A program made the translations under genes and the position numbers. 17,760 bases of DNA from assembly GCA_021774995.1 (NCBI GenBank), contig JAJFIM010000025.1, positions 1 through 17,760 of the forward strand, given 5' to 3'. Positions 1 through 6,435 of the stretch are shown piece by piece. Position 1 is the first letter of the stretch; each line of letters opens with the position of its first letter. This stretch comes from Alphaproteobacteria bacterium. Lineage in GTDB: Bacteria > Pseudomonadota > Alphaproteobacteria > SMXP01. The notes beneath the pieces were generated by a model, which ran no database searches, was not told the DNA's origin, and saw nothing but the letters and a program-made list of their open reading frames with translations.

Positions 1-139
1 GCGACACGCCGCTTGTCTGCGCGATGGTGCGTGAGCCCACCGGCTCGCCCGTTTCCAGATATCTGTCGACAATCTGCCGAAATATGGCGCGCGAGCGTTG
101 GTCTATGTCGCTTAAGGGCAAGGGCGGTTGCCGGGGCAA
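1..139 (-). CDS. hrcA: Heat-inducible transcription repressor HrcA (5' end only)
   Basis: HrcA represses chaperone genes by binding CIRCE operators and is itself stabilised by GroEL. Only about 46 N-terminal codons lie in the window, on the minus strand. The visible segment contains RAIFRQIVDRYLETGEPVGS followed by RTIAQTSGVS, which is the typical start of the HrcA winged-helix DNA-binding domain. I chose the TTG at 139-137 because an AAGGAG Shine-Dalgarno (plus-strand CTCCTT, 147-152) sits 7 nt upstream and the product then begins MPRQPPLPLSDIDQRS. No ATG is available in this frame just upstream. It is divergent from rph, an arrangement common in alphaproteobacteria, where grpE would be expected beyond the left edge. 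No CIRCE inverted repeat (TTAGCACTC-N9-GAGTGCTAA) is visible in the 137-nt gap. The family call is secure; the exact start is likely but untested. Confidence 0.9.
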   Translation of the reverse strand, partial: MPRQPPLPLSDIDQRSRAIFRQIVDRYLETGEPVGSRTIAQTSGVS

Positions 140-276
140 AGCGGGTCTCCTTATCGGCGGCGCGCGGTTCGCGTCCGCCTCAAGCTTATCATAAAATGGC
201 GCCTAGACTGAATGGGGGCCGGGGTTTACATAAACGTTCACAGTAAATCAGAAAAGAGTTAGTGAGAGGAAAATCT
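140..276. promoter_or_regulatory. Divergent hrcA/rph intergenic region
   Basis: This gap must hold the promoters for both hrcA and rph. A TATGAT hexamer reading toward hrcA (plus-strand ATCATA, 188-193) could be a -10 box, but I see no good -35 partner. On the rph side, 224-235 contains two 5-bp arms GTTTA/TAAAC around CA, which may be a small operator or chance. No CIRCE element is present. The rph ribosome binding site GAGAGGA lies at 264-270. Confidence 0.3.
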
Positions 277-996
277 ATGCGTCCTTCCGGCAGGCAACCA
301 GATGATCTGCGTTCCGTATCTTTTGAGCCCCATTTCACCAAACACGCCGAAGGGGCGTGCCTGGTGCGCTTTGGCGACACCCATGTGCTGTGCACCGCCA
401 GCTTGGAAGACCGGGTGCCGCCTTTTTTGCGCAATAGCGGGCAAGGGTGGGTGACGGCCGAATACGGCATGCTGCCGCGCTCCACGGGCTCGCGCATGCG
501 CCGGGAGGCGGCGGCGGGCAAACAATCGGGCCGGACCCAGGAAATTCAGCGCTTGATCGGGCGGTCCCTGCGCTCAGTTGTGGATATGAGCGGCTTTGGC
601 GAGCGGCAAATCACCTTGGATTGCGATGTTATACAGGCAGACGGCGGCACGCGCACGGCGGCGATCACCGGGGCGTGGGTGGCGCTGCATTTGTGTTTTG
701 ACCATATGCAATCGGCGGGCATGATCGCCAAGACGCCGTTAAAGACCCAGGTGGCCGCCATTTCGTGCGGGATCTATAAGGGCGCGCCGGTATTGGATCT
801 CGACTATGCGGAGGATTCAGCGGCCGATACGGACGCCAATTTCGTTATGACCAATGACGGCGGCATCGTTGAGATTCAGGGCACGGCGGAAGGCGCGCCT
901 TTTTCTGAAAGCGCGTTTGCGGATCTGATGGGGCTGGCCAAAAAGGGCGTGTCCGAACTTTTTATTCTTCAAAAAGACGTCATTGACGGCCTTTGA
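277..996 (+). CDS. rph: Ribonuclease PH
   Basis: RNase PH is a phosphorolytic 3'-5' exoribonuclease that trims the 3' ends of tRNA precursors in the cytoplasm, using inorganic phosphate and releasing nucleoside diphosphates; the family forms a hexameric ring. The product starts MRPSGRQPDDLRSVSFE and is 239 residues, close to the usual 237-240. The phosphate-binding GGTRTAAITGA segment is at about residues 123-133, R86 lies in the SGRTQEIQRLIGR stretch, and the catalytic acidic cluster YAEDSAADTD (177-186) supplies D180 and D186. I prefer the ATG at 277 over an in-frame GTG at 262 because GAGAGGA (264-270) is positioned 6 nt before the ATG and the family start matches MRPSGR. rdgB follows 15 nt downstream, so the two are probably co-transcribed. 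No key residue appears missing. Confidence 0.97.
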   Translation: MRPSGRQPDDLRSVSFEPHFTKHAEGACLVRFGDTHVLCTASLEDRVPPFLRNSGQGWVTAEYGMLPRSTGSRMRREAAAGKQSGRTQEIQRLIGRSLRSVVDMSGFGERQITLDCDVIQADGGTRTAAITGAWVALHLCFDHMQSAGMIAKTPLKTQVAAISCGIYKGAPVLDLDYAEDSAADTDANFVMTNDGGIVEIQGTAEGAPFSESAFADLMGLAKKGVSELFILQKDVIDGL

Positions 997-1011
997 CGCT
1001 CAGGTAAAGAC

Positions 1012-1629
1012 ATGCCCCAACCGCCCAGACCGTTTGAAGGCCGCACTCTTGTCGTCGCCAGTCATAATGAGGGCAAGGTGGATGAAATCCGCGCTTTACT
1101 GGCGCCTTTCCGGATCGAAATTGCGTCCGCCCGGGAGCTGGATCTGCCCGAACCCGTTGAGGACGGCGCGAGCTTTGCCGCTAACGCCAAAATCAAAGCG
1201 TTGAGCGCGGCGCGTCTTAGCGGCTTGCCGGCGCTGGCCGATGATTCGGGTCTGTGCGTTCCGGATTTGGACGGCGCGCCGGGCATTCATTCGGCGCGGT
1301 GGGCGGGGGCGAATAAAGATTTCACGTCAGCCATGGAAAAGGTGCACAGCGATCTGACCGCCCGTGGCGCCACAGACGCGCGCGCGCATTTCTGGTGTGC
1401 GCTGTGCCTGGCGTGGCCTGACGGGCGTTGCGATATTTTTGAAGGGCGCGTGGAGGGCGCCCTTGTGTGGCCGCTGCGGGGGATAAGCGGCTTTGGCTAT
1501 GATCCGATGTTTTTGGCTGACGGGGAGAGCGAAACCTTCGGTGAAATGGACCCGGCGCGCAAACATGACATCTCGCATCGCGCGCGCGCGTTTGAAAGCT
1601 TGATCGATGCCTGTTTCGCCGCGCGATGA
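1012..1629 (+). CDS. rdgB: dITP/XTP pyrophosphatase (RdgB/HAM1 family)
   Basis: RdgB hydrolyses non-canonical purine nucleoside triphosphates (dITP, ITP, XTP) to monophosphates plus pyrophosphate, keeping deaminated bases out of DNA and RNA. The 205-residue product has the substrate-binding SHNEGKVDEI motif at 17-26, the conserved EDGASFAANAKIKA stretch at 50-63, the catalytic LADDSGL loop at 75-81, and the C-terminal GFGYDPMF and SHRARA signatures that contact the base. AGGTAAAGAC precedes the ATG, giving a usable ribosome binding site. It follows rph by 15 nt, and its last 23 nt overlap the start of hemW, so translational coupling is likely. rph-rdgB-hemW order is common in alphaproteobacteria. 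Nothing looks truncated. Confidence 0.97.
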   Translation: MPQPPRPFEGRTLVVASHNEGKVDEIRALLAPFRIEIASARELDLPEPVEDGASFAANAKIKALSAARLSGLPALADDSGLCVPDLDGAPGIHSARWAGANKDFTSAMEKVHSDLTARGATDARAHFWCALCLAWPDGRCDIFEGRVEGALVWPLRGISGFGYDPMFLADGESETFGEMDPARKHDISHRARAFESLIDACFAAR

Positions 1630-2770
1630 TCCGGACACGGATTTAGGCGTTTATCTTCACTGGCCTTTTTGCGAGAGGGTTTGCCCCTATTGCGATTTCA
1701 ACGTCATCCGCGCCCGGCCCATGGATCAGAGTGAATGGCTTGGATACTATCTCCGTGAGCTGACTTATTTTCAAGAACGCGCGCCGCATTATAAATTGCG
1801 CAGCATATTTTTTGGCGGCGGTACGCCCTCGCTGATGCGCCCAGAAATCGTTGGTGCGCTGATCGATCATATCAAGGCCTTGTGGCCGGCGCCGCGCGCG
1901 CTGGAAGTTTCATTGGAAGCCAATCCGAGCGACGCCTCGCCAGAAACTCTGGCGGCCTTTGCCGGCGCCGGAATAACCCGCCTTTCACTGGGCGTGCAAG
2001 CGCTGAACGATAAGGATTTGCAGGCCCTTGGGCGGTGGCATGACAGCGCTCAAGCCGTGCGGGCGGTTGAGAATGCGAAAACATATTTCCAGCACGTCTC
2101 GTTCGACTTGATCTACGGGCGGCCCGGTCAAACGCGCGGTTTGTGGGAGGCTGAGTTAACACAGGCCCTGGCGCTCAAGCCTGATCATCTGTCGCTATAC
2201 CAGCTTACCATTGAGCCCGGCACAGCTTTTTATCGCGCCCGCGCGCGCCGCCGCCTGACTCTGCCCGGCGAAGACGGCATGGCGGCGTTTTATGAAACCG
2301 CGCAGGATTTGTGCGCCAATGCGGGGATGGAAGCTTATGAAGTTTCCAATCATGCGGCGCCCGGCGCGCGCTGCGTTCATAATTTGATTTACTGGCGCGG
2401 CGGGGACTATGTCGGCGCCGGACCGGGGGCGCATGGCAGAATATCCGTCGGCGGACAAAGATATGAAACGCTTATCGTCAAGAAGCCAAAAGACTGGGCG
2501 GCCAGCGTTAAACGCCGCGGCCATGGCGCGGCGCGCATGGAGCCCTTGAGCGCGCAAGATCAGTTCACTGAATTATTGCTCATGGGATTGCGCCTGAACG
2601 AAGGCGTGGACCTGGCGCGCCTGGAAGCGCTGGTTCCGGGAGGGGTAACCCGGGACGCGTCAGCGGAGCTTCAAGAGGCGGGTTTAATCACGCGCGATGC
2701 CCGCAACATAAGAGCAACGCAAAAAGGGCGCGCCGTGCTCAATGCGGTGTTGCAGCGCCTTCTGGCCTAA
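1607..2770 (+). CDS. hemW: Radical SAM heme chaperone HemW
   Basis: HemW is a radical-SAM family protein that binds heme and delivers it to respiratory enzymes; it was often annotated as coproporphyrinogen III oxidase. The 387-residue product has the CX3CX2C cluster motif (C22, C26, C29 in FCERVCPYCDF) for a 4Fe-4S cluster, the SAM-binding GGGTPS at 70-75, a conserved SLEANPSDASPE stretch, and a C-terminal HemN-like winged-helix region. The residues after the third Cys are D-F, so the fourth cysteine of the CX3CX2CXC motif found in genuine HemN is absent; this favours HemW. The ATG at 1607 overlaps rdgB by 23 nt and has only a weak ribosome binding site, which fits translational coupling. Its TAA overlaps the stop codon of the convergent lpoA-like gene. 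Confidence 0.94.
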   Translation: MPVSPRDDPDTDLGVYLHWPFCERVCPYCDFNVIRARPMDQSEWLGYYLRELTYFQERAPHYKLRSIFFGGGTPSLMRPEIVGALIDHIKALWPAPRALEVSLEANPSDASPETLAAFAGAGITRLSLGVQALNDKDLQALGRWHDSAQAVRAVENAKTYFQHVSFDLIYGRPGQTRGLWEAELTQALALKPDHLSLYQLTIEPGTAFYRARARRRLTLPGEDGMAAFYETAQDLCANAGMEAYEVSNHAAPGARCVHNLIYWRGGDYVGAGPGAHGRISVGGQRYETLIVKKPKDWAASVKRRGHGAARMEPLSAQDQFTELLLMGLRLNEGVDLARLEALVPGGVTRDASAELQEAGLITRDARNIRATQKGRAVLNAVLQRLLA

Positions 2771-4077
2771 AAACCAAAACCCTCAAAAGAGGTCGGCGCG
2801 GGCTCAATCACTTTAAATCCCTTTTTCGTAATCTCAATGATGGCCAGGCCGCGCTGCGTGCGTCCGTCGGGCAGAAAGCGAAACAGGCCATCGACGCCGA
2901 AATATCCATTGGGATCGGTGATCGCGTTCGGGCTGAAGCGCAATCCGCGCGGGGCGTCGGCCAGGGTGGCCGCCAACATCACGGCGTCATAAGCCAGCGA
3001 TGCGATGCGGGAAGGCGGTTTGCCAAAGGCGTCTTGGTAATTTGCCGTAAACGCCTGGCGCGCCTGAGGGGCGGGGGCGGCGAACCATCCACCCAGCAAG
3101 GACGGTTCGCGGGCAATTTCCGGATTATCCCAAAGACCCGTTCCAAGAAATTTTACGGTGCGCGGGTCGACGTCGTAATAGGGCAAAAGCGGCGCAAGGG
3201 AGCGCAATAAATTGCCTTCTTCGGGCAGGAGAACGGCCTCGTAGCCCACTTCACTCCAGGTGTCGGATGCTTCCAGACGCTGCAAAGCCGCGCGCGACGC
3301 GTCGTCATCTATCTCGCGCAGTTTTTGCTTTTCCAATTCTATGGAAGATTTGCGCCGGGCGTATTGCGCCAGGCGCTTGACCGGATCGAACATGGAGGCG
3401 GCTTCCCGCGCGTAATATTCTTTTTGTACGAGAACGCCGCCATACCGGGTGATGCTGGCGTCAAAGGCCGCGTCGACTCTGTTGCCGTAAGCGCCATAGG
3501 GGATGAGTGAGGCAAACCGGCTGAGGCCGCGCTGTGTGGCGAAACGGGCGATGGCGTCAAGCTCGCTTTCGGGCTGAAAGCTTAGCAAATACACGCCTTG
3601 ACCCGCCACGGTCCGGTCGGTGGAAAACGCAATTACGGGAACTTTTCGGGCGCGGGCAAGCGCTGCCGCAGCCTTTACGGACGGCGCGAATAAAGGCCCC
3701 AGAATGATCTCAGCGCCCTGATCGAGCGCTTGGCGGGCGGCCCGCGCTGCGCCGTCAGCCGTGCCCAGCGTGTCTTTGGGTATCAGCAGAAGCGCCGCAT
3801 TGTCCTGGTCGAACAATGCGATTTGCGCCGCATTCAGCATCGCTTGCGCCAGGGCGCGCACTTGGGGATTGGGCGCGCTGAAGGGCAGAAGCAAAGCAAT
3901 GCGCACCGGCTCCGCGCCGCGCATATGTTCAGGCGCGATCCATTGCGATTGATTGGCGGGCGGCAATTTGGGCGCGCCGGACGGCGTAAAAACAACCGGC
4001 GCGAGGGGCGCCCCGCCGCCACAGGCGGCCAGCGCCAAAACAAAAAGCGCAAGCAACGCGCGCCGCGCGCCATTCAT
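2767..4077 (-). CDS. LpoA-like penicillin-binding protein activator lipoprotein (periplasmic-binding fold)
   Basis: The product, 436 residues from the ATG at 4077-4075, begins with a basic, hydrophobic signal peptide ending in a lipobox (LAAC, C19), then a Gly/Pro-rich linker, then a type-1 periplasmic-binding-protein fold. The fold is shown by RIALLLPFSAPNPQVRALAQ, EIILGPLFAPSVKAAAALA, VPVIAFSTDR and SLAYDAVMLAA. This matches the alphaproteobacterial penicillin-binding protein activator group related to E. coli LpoA (YraM), an outer-membrane lipoprotein that stimulates PBP1A; activity here is inferred. E. coli LpoA is longer, with an extra N-terminal TPR domain absent here. An in-frame ATG at 4155 would add 26 residues without signal character, so I reject it. 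No strong ribosome binding site is visible. It is divergent from rsmI and convergent with hemW. A branched-chain amino acid binding protein is an alternative, but the lipobox and the rsmI/yraN context argue against that. Confidence 0.83.
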   Translation of the reverse strand: MNGARRALLALFVLALAACGGGAPLAPVVFTPSGAPKLPPANQSQWIAPEHMRGAEPVRIALLLPFSAPNPQVRALAQAMLNAAQIALFDQDNAALLLIPKDTLGTADGAARAARQALDQGAEIILGPLFAPSVKAAAALARARKVPVIAFSTDRTVAGQGVYLLSFQPESELDAIARFATQRGLSRFASLIPYGAYGNRVDAAFDASITRYGGVLVQKEYYAREAASMFDPVKRLAQYARRKSSIELEKQKLREIDDDASRAALQRLEASDTWSEVGYEAVLLPEEGNLLRSLAPLLPYYDVDPRTVKFLGTGLWDNPEIAREPSLLGGWFAAPAPQARQAFTANYQDAFGKPPSRIASLAYDAVMLAATLADAPRGLRFSPNAITDPNGYFGVDGLFRFLPDGRTQRGLAIIEITKKGFKVIEPAPTSFEGFGF

Positions 4078-4081
4078 GAAT

Positions 4082-4109
4082 TTGCGCAATGCCTGCGGCG
4101 CGGTATGCT
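4082..4109 (+). promoter_or_regulatory. Possible promoter for rsmI
   Basis: TTGCGC at 4082-4087 and TATGCT at 4104-4109 are separated by 16 nt and lie just upstream of the rsmI ATG at 4137 in the 59-nt gap between the divergent lpoA-like and rsmI starts. The match to the sigma-70 consensus is only moderate and could be chance. Confidence 0.25.
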
Positions 4110-4136
4110 GCCTGAAAGAATCCAGCGGCAGGCCTG

Positions 4137-5096
4137 ATGACAAATCATAAATCACGAAAAATCCCTCACGACTCTGTGCGCCCCGCGCGCGCCGTCTCCA
4201 AAAATGGCCCCGTTTGGGCCGACCCTATCGCTGACGCCGCGCAAAGTAAACTTGAGCCCGCCCTTTATGTAACCGCCACGCCGATCGGCAATTTGCGCGA
4301 TATTACGTTGCGCGCCTTGGGCGCGCTGGCGGCATGCGACCTCATCTTATGCGAAGATACGCGCGTGACGCGCAAATTACTGACCGCCTTTGATATCGCC
4401 AAACCCTTAAAAACATATCACGATCATAATGCGGCGAAAATGCGCCCTCGCATCGTGGACTGGCTGAGGCAAGGCATGAGCATATGCTTGGTGAGCGATG
4501 CGGGCATGCCGCTTGTTTCCGATCCGGGCTATCAATTGGTGCGCGCGGTTCAAGAGGCCGGGCTGCGCGTCACGGTTCTGCCCGGCGCTTCGGCCCCGCT
4601 GGCGGCTTTGACGTTGTCGGGCCTGCCGAGTGACAGCTTCTTTTTTGCCGGTTTTTTGCCCGTCAAGGCGGGCGTCCGCCAGCGCCGTCTGAGCGCCTTG
4701 CGGGCCGTGCCGGGAAGCCTGATTTTTTTTGAATCCGGCCCCCGCCTCGCCGCGGCGTTGAAAGAAATGGAGGCGGCGTTTGGGCAGCGCAAGGCGGCGA
4801 TTGCCCGTGAAATCACCAAGAAATTTGAGGAGGTCCGGCGGGGGTCTCTGGCGGCGCTGGCCGCCCACTACGCCGCCACGCCGCCGCCCAAAGGCGAAAT
4901 CGTGATCGTTGTCGCGCCGCCCTCCCAGGGAGAGGAAAACGCGCTCGATCCGGAAGTTGAACTGCGCCGGGCGCTGAAATTCTCCTCAACCAAAAAGGCG
5001 GTGGCCGAAGTGGCGGCGTTGACCGGCCTGCCGCGCAAAAAAATCTATGATTTGGCGCTTAGCCTTAATGCCGATGGCGACCATGGGCCGGATTAA
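4137..5096 (+). CDS. rsmI: 16S rRNA (cytidine-1402-2'-O)-methyltransferase RsmI
   Basis: RsmI uses S-adenosylmethionine to 2'-O-methylate C1402 in the decoding centre of 16S rRNA. The product has the tetrapyrrole-methylase-fold signatures of the family: ALYVTATPIGNLRDITLRAL (42-61), LCEDTRVT (71-78), TYHDHN, LVSDAGMPLVSDPGY and VLPGASAPLAAL. It is 319 residues, longer than the usual 275-290, because about 40 residues of low-conservation sequence precede the fold. There is no other ATG before the fold; an in-frame GTG at 4176 is the only nearer alternative. The N-terminal extension may therefore be real, or translation may begin at that GTG. It is divergent from the lpoA-like gene and overlaps the yraN start, as in many proteobacteria, where rsmI, lpoA and yraN cluster. 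Confidence 0.94.
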   Translation: MTNHKSRKIPHDSVRPARAVSKNGPVWADPIADAAQSKLEPALYVTATPIGNLRDITLRALGALAACDLILCEDTRVTRKLLTAFDIAKPLKTYHDHNAAKMRPRIVDWLRQGMSICLVSDAGMPLVSDPGYQLVRAVQEAGLRVTVLPGASAPLAALTLSGLPSDSFFFAGFLPVKAGVRQRRLSALRAVPGSLIFFESGPRLAAALKEMEAAFGQRKAAIAREITKKFEEVRRGSLAALAAHYAATPPPKGEIVIVVAPPSQGEENALDPEVELRRALKFSSTKKAVAEVAALTGLPRKKIYDLALSLNADGDHGPD

Positions 5097-5472
5097 ACCG
5101 CCGCGCGCCCTTGCGCGCCGCCGCGCATATGATCGCGGGCTGTGGGCGGAGCGGCTGGCGGCCGCTTTGCTGGTTGTGAAAGGCTACCGGATTTTGGCCC
5201 ATCGGTGCAAAACAGCGCTTGGCGAGATCGATCTTATTGCAAAAAAAGGCGCAACTCTGGTGTTTGTGGAGGTAAAATACCGCAAAAACAGAGCCCAAGC
5301 CGCCGCCGCCCTCAACGCCCGCCAGCGGGACCGTGTGGGCCGGGCGGCGCAGCTCTTCTTGAGCGGGAGGCCCGATCTGGCGCCTTTGGACCAGCGTTTC
5401 GATGTTATAATGGTTTATCCGTGGAAGTTCATCCAACACATTAAGAATTACTGGCAACCAACTTCAAAATAG
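5083..5472 (+). CDS. yraN: YraN family protein (UPF0102, endonuclease-like fold)
   Basis: This 129-residue protein belongs to the YraN/UPF0102 family, whose fold resembles Holliday-junction-resolvase-type nucleases; its cellular role is not settled. The PD-(D/E)XK-like active site is visible as GEID (47-50) followed by VFVEVKYR, giving E48, D50, E63 and K65. The family N-terminus is seen as YDRGLWAERLAAALLVVKGYRILAHR. In-frame ATG codons also occur at 5047, 5068 and 5074; I prefer 5083 because it best fits the usual family length, but no convincing ribosome binding site separates them. The gene overlaps the end of rsmI, suggesting one transcript and coupled translation. It ends with TAG at 5470-5472. 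Family certain, start uncertain. Confidence 0.9.
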   Translation: MGRIKPPRALARRRAYDRGLWAERLAAALLVVKGYRILAHRCKTALGEIDLIAKKGATLVFVEVKYRKNRAQAAAALNARQRDRVGRAAQLFLSGRPDLAPLDQRFDVIMVYPWKFIQHIKNYWQPTSK

Positions 5473-5553
5473 TGTTATATAGTCGGTATTGATTCGGCTT
5501 GCATGGCGCTTGGCCCGCATAGCCGTCATCCCTTAACAATGATGGGCGACGTC

Positions 5554-6225
5554 ATGACTGATCTCACACCCCTAATGGTAAACAATGGGTTAAAATCCGT
5601 GCGCCGCGCCGCGCCGCGGTTTGCCCTTCTCGGCCTGATGGCTATGAGCCTGTCGGGCTGCGTTGGCCTTGTCCTGGCGGGAACCGCCACCACCGGCGCG
5701 CTTGTGGCGCAAGACCGCACGATCGGCAGCGGATTTGACGACACCGCCATCGATATGAATATCAAGAGCCAATATGCTGAAGAAAAATTCAAAACGTTCC
5801 GGCGCGTCAATGTGGAAGTTTATGAAGGCCGGGTCATGCTGACCGGCAATGTGCCGACGGTGGAGGACCGGGCCAAAGCCGTGCAGATCGCGTGGGCGAC
5901 GCCCAAAGTGGAGGAAGTAATCAACGAAATTGAAATTAATGATCGCTCGGAGCTGGGGCGTTGGCCCAAAGACACGTGGATCTCCACCCGCCTCAAAAGC
6001 AAGTTGATTTGGGACGCCAAGGTCAACAGTTTCAATTATCAAATTGAAATCGTGAACGGCAATGTTTATCTGGCCGGCGTTGCGAAAGACGCGGCCGAGC
6101 TGGAGCGGGTGACCGATCATGCGCGCAAAATAAATGGGGTTAAAAAAGTCGTCAGCCATGTCCGGTTGAAAGAATCGCCGCGACGCCAAGCGGTTGCCTT
6201 GGAAGGCTCTCTCGCCCAAGAGTGA
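5554..6225 (+). CDS. Two-BON-domain lipoprotein, DolP/YraP-like
   Basis: The predicted product from ATG 5554 is 223 residues. It has an N-terminal signal peptide (RRAAPRFALLGLMAMSLSGC) with lipobox LSGC, the lipidated Cys being residue 36. Two BON domains follow: the first spans DDTAIDMNIKSQ to INEIEIND and contains VNVEVYEGRVMLTGNV; the second spans DTWISTRLKSKL to VSHVRL and contains YQIEIVNGNVYLAGVA. E. coli DolP (YraP) is a dual-BON outer-membrane lipoprotein that binds anionic phospholipids and supports envelope integrity. Equivalence here is inferred from domain layout and from linkage to rsmI, lpoA and yraN. In-frame ATGs at 5503, 5539, 5542 and 5575 are possible starts, none with a strong ribosome binding site; 5554 gives a reasonable signal peptide. 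An intrinsic terminator follows 33 nt after the stop. Confidence 0.87.
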   Translation: MTDLTPLMVNNGLKSVRRAAPRFALLGLMAMSLSGCVGLVLAGTATTGALVAQDRTIGSGFDDTAIDMNIKSQYAEEKFKTFRRVNVEVYEGRVMLTGNVPTVEDRAKAVQIAWATPKVEEVINEIEINDRSELGRWPKDTWISTRLKSKLIWDAKVNSFNYQIEIVNGNVYLAGVAKDAAELERVTDHARKINGVKKVVSHVRLKESPRRQAVALEGSLAQE

Positions 6226-6258
6226 GCGTTCAAAAGCGGCCGTTAGCGTTTTGCCTTT

Positions 6259-6295
6259 AAGGGCGCAAGGATTTAAGGATCGTTGCGCCCTTTTT
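6259..6295 (+). terminator. Rho-independent terminator after the BON lipoprotein gene
   Basis: AAGGGCGCAA (6259-6268) pairs perfectly with TTGCGCCCTT (6283-6292) around a 14-nt loop, and the 3' arm runs into five T residues (6291-6295). It lies 33 nt past the BON-gene stop and probably ends the rsmI-yraN-BON transcript, which means gshB needs its own promoter downstream. Confidence 0.85.
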
Positions 6296-6321
6296 GTGGC
6301 CCGCGTATGGTGATGCTGGTG

Positions 6322-6435
6322 TTAAAGCCGTTCCAGTTTGGCCGGGAACGGCTTAAGGCTGCAAACGCAGCCCGGCGCTTATGCGCGTTGGGTTCGGCGA
6401 TAAAGTTTAAGCAGGTGAAAAAGACATGGCTTTAA
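6322..6435 (+). repeat. Structured palindromic repeat, copy A (upstream of gshB)
   Basis: Copy A consists of three successive hairpins. Hairpin I pairs 6325-6334 with 6345-6354 (10 bp, AAGCCGTTCC/GGAACGGCTT). Hairpin II is GGCTGC-AAAC-GCAGCC at 6357-6372. Hairpin III is GCGC-TTAT-GCGC at 6375-6386. The block 6356-6386 matches minus-strand 12819-12790 with one deletion and one substitution. The left end TTAAAGCCGTTCCAGTT (6322-6338) resembles the terminal inverted repeat of copy B. A degraded inverted version of that end, finishing GGCTTTAA at 6428-6435, overlaps the gshB start codon, so the right boundary is uncertain; the secure part is 6322-6386. No T-tract follows, so it is not an ordinary terminator, and I do not recognise a known riboswitch class. 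Confidence 0.75.

Noticed and set aside
140..276. CIRCE operator expected near hrcA
   Set aside because: I looked for TTAGCACTC-N9-GAGTGCTAA and relaxed forms and found none in the hrcA-rph gap.
5447..5483. Possible promoter before the BON lipoprotein gene (CTGGCA and TTATAT/TATAGT)
   Set aside because: An AT-rich -10-like stretch is present at 5475-5483, but there is no acceptable -35 at normal spacing, so I did not list it.
5590..6219. 209-codon minus-strand frame opposite the BON lipoprotein gene
   Set aside because: The plus-strand frame has a lipobox and two BON domains; the antisense frame shows no domain or signal features.
6322..6425. Interpretation of the gshB leader hairpins as a known riboswitch
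   Set aside because: No recognisable riboswitch consensus is present, and the recurrence of the same structure between convergent ampG and maeB is better explained by a dispersed repeat.
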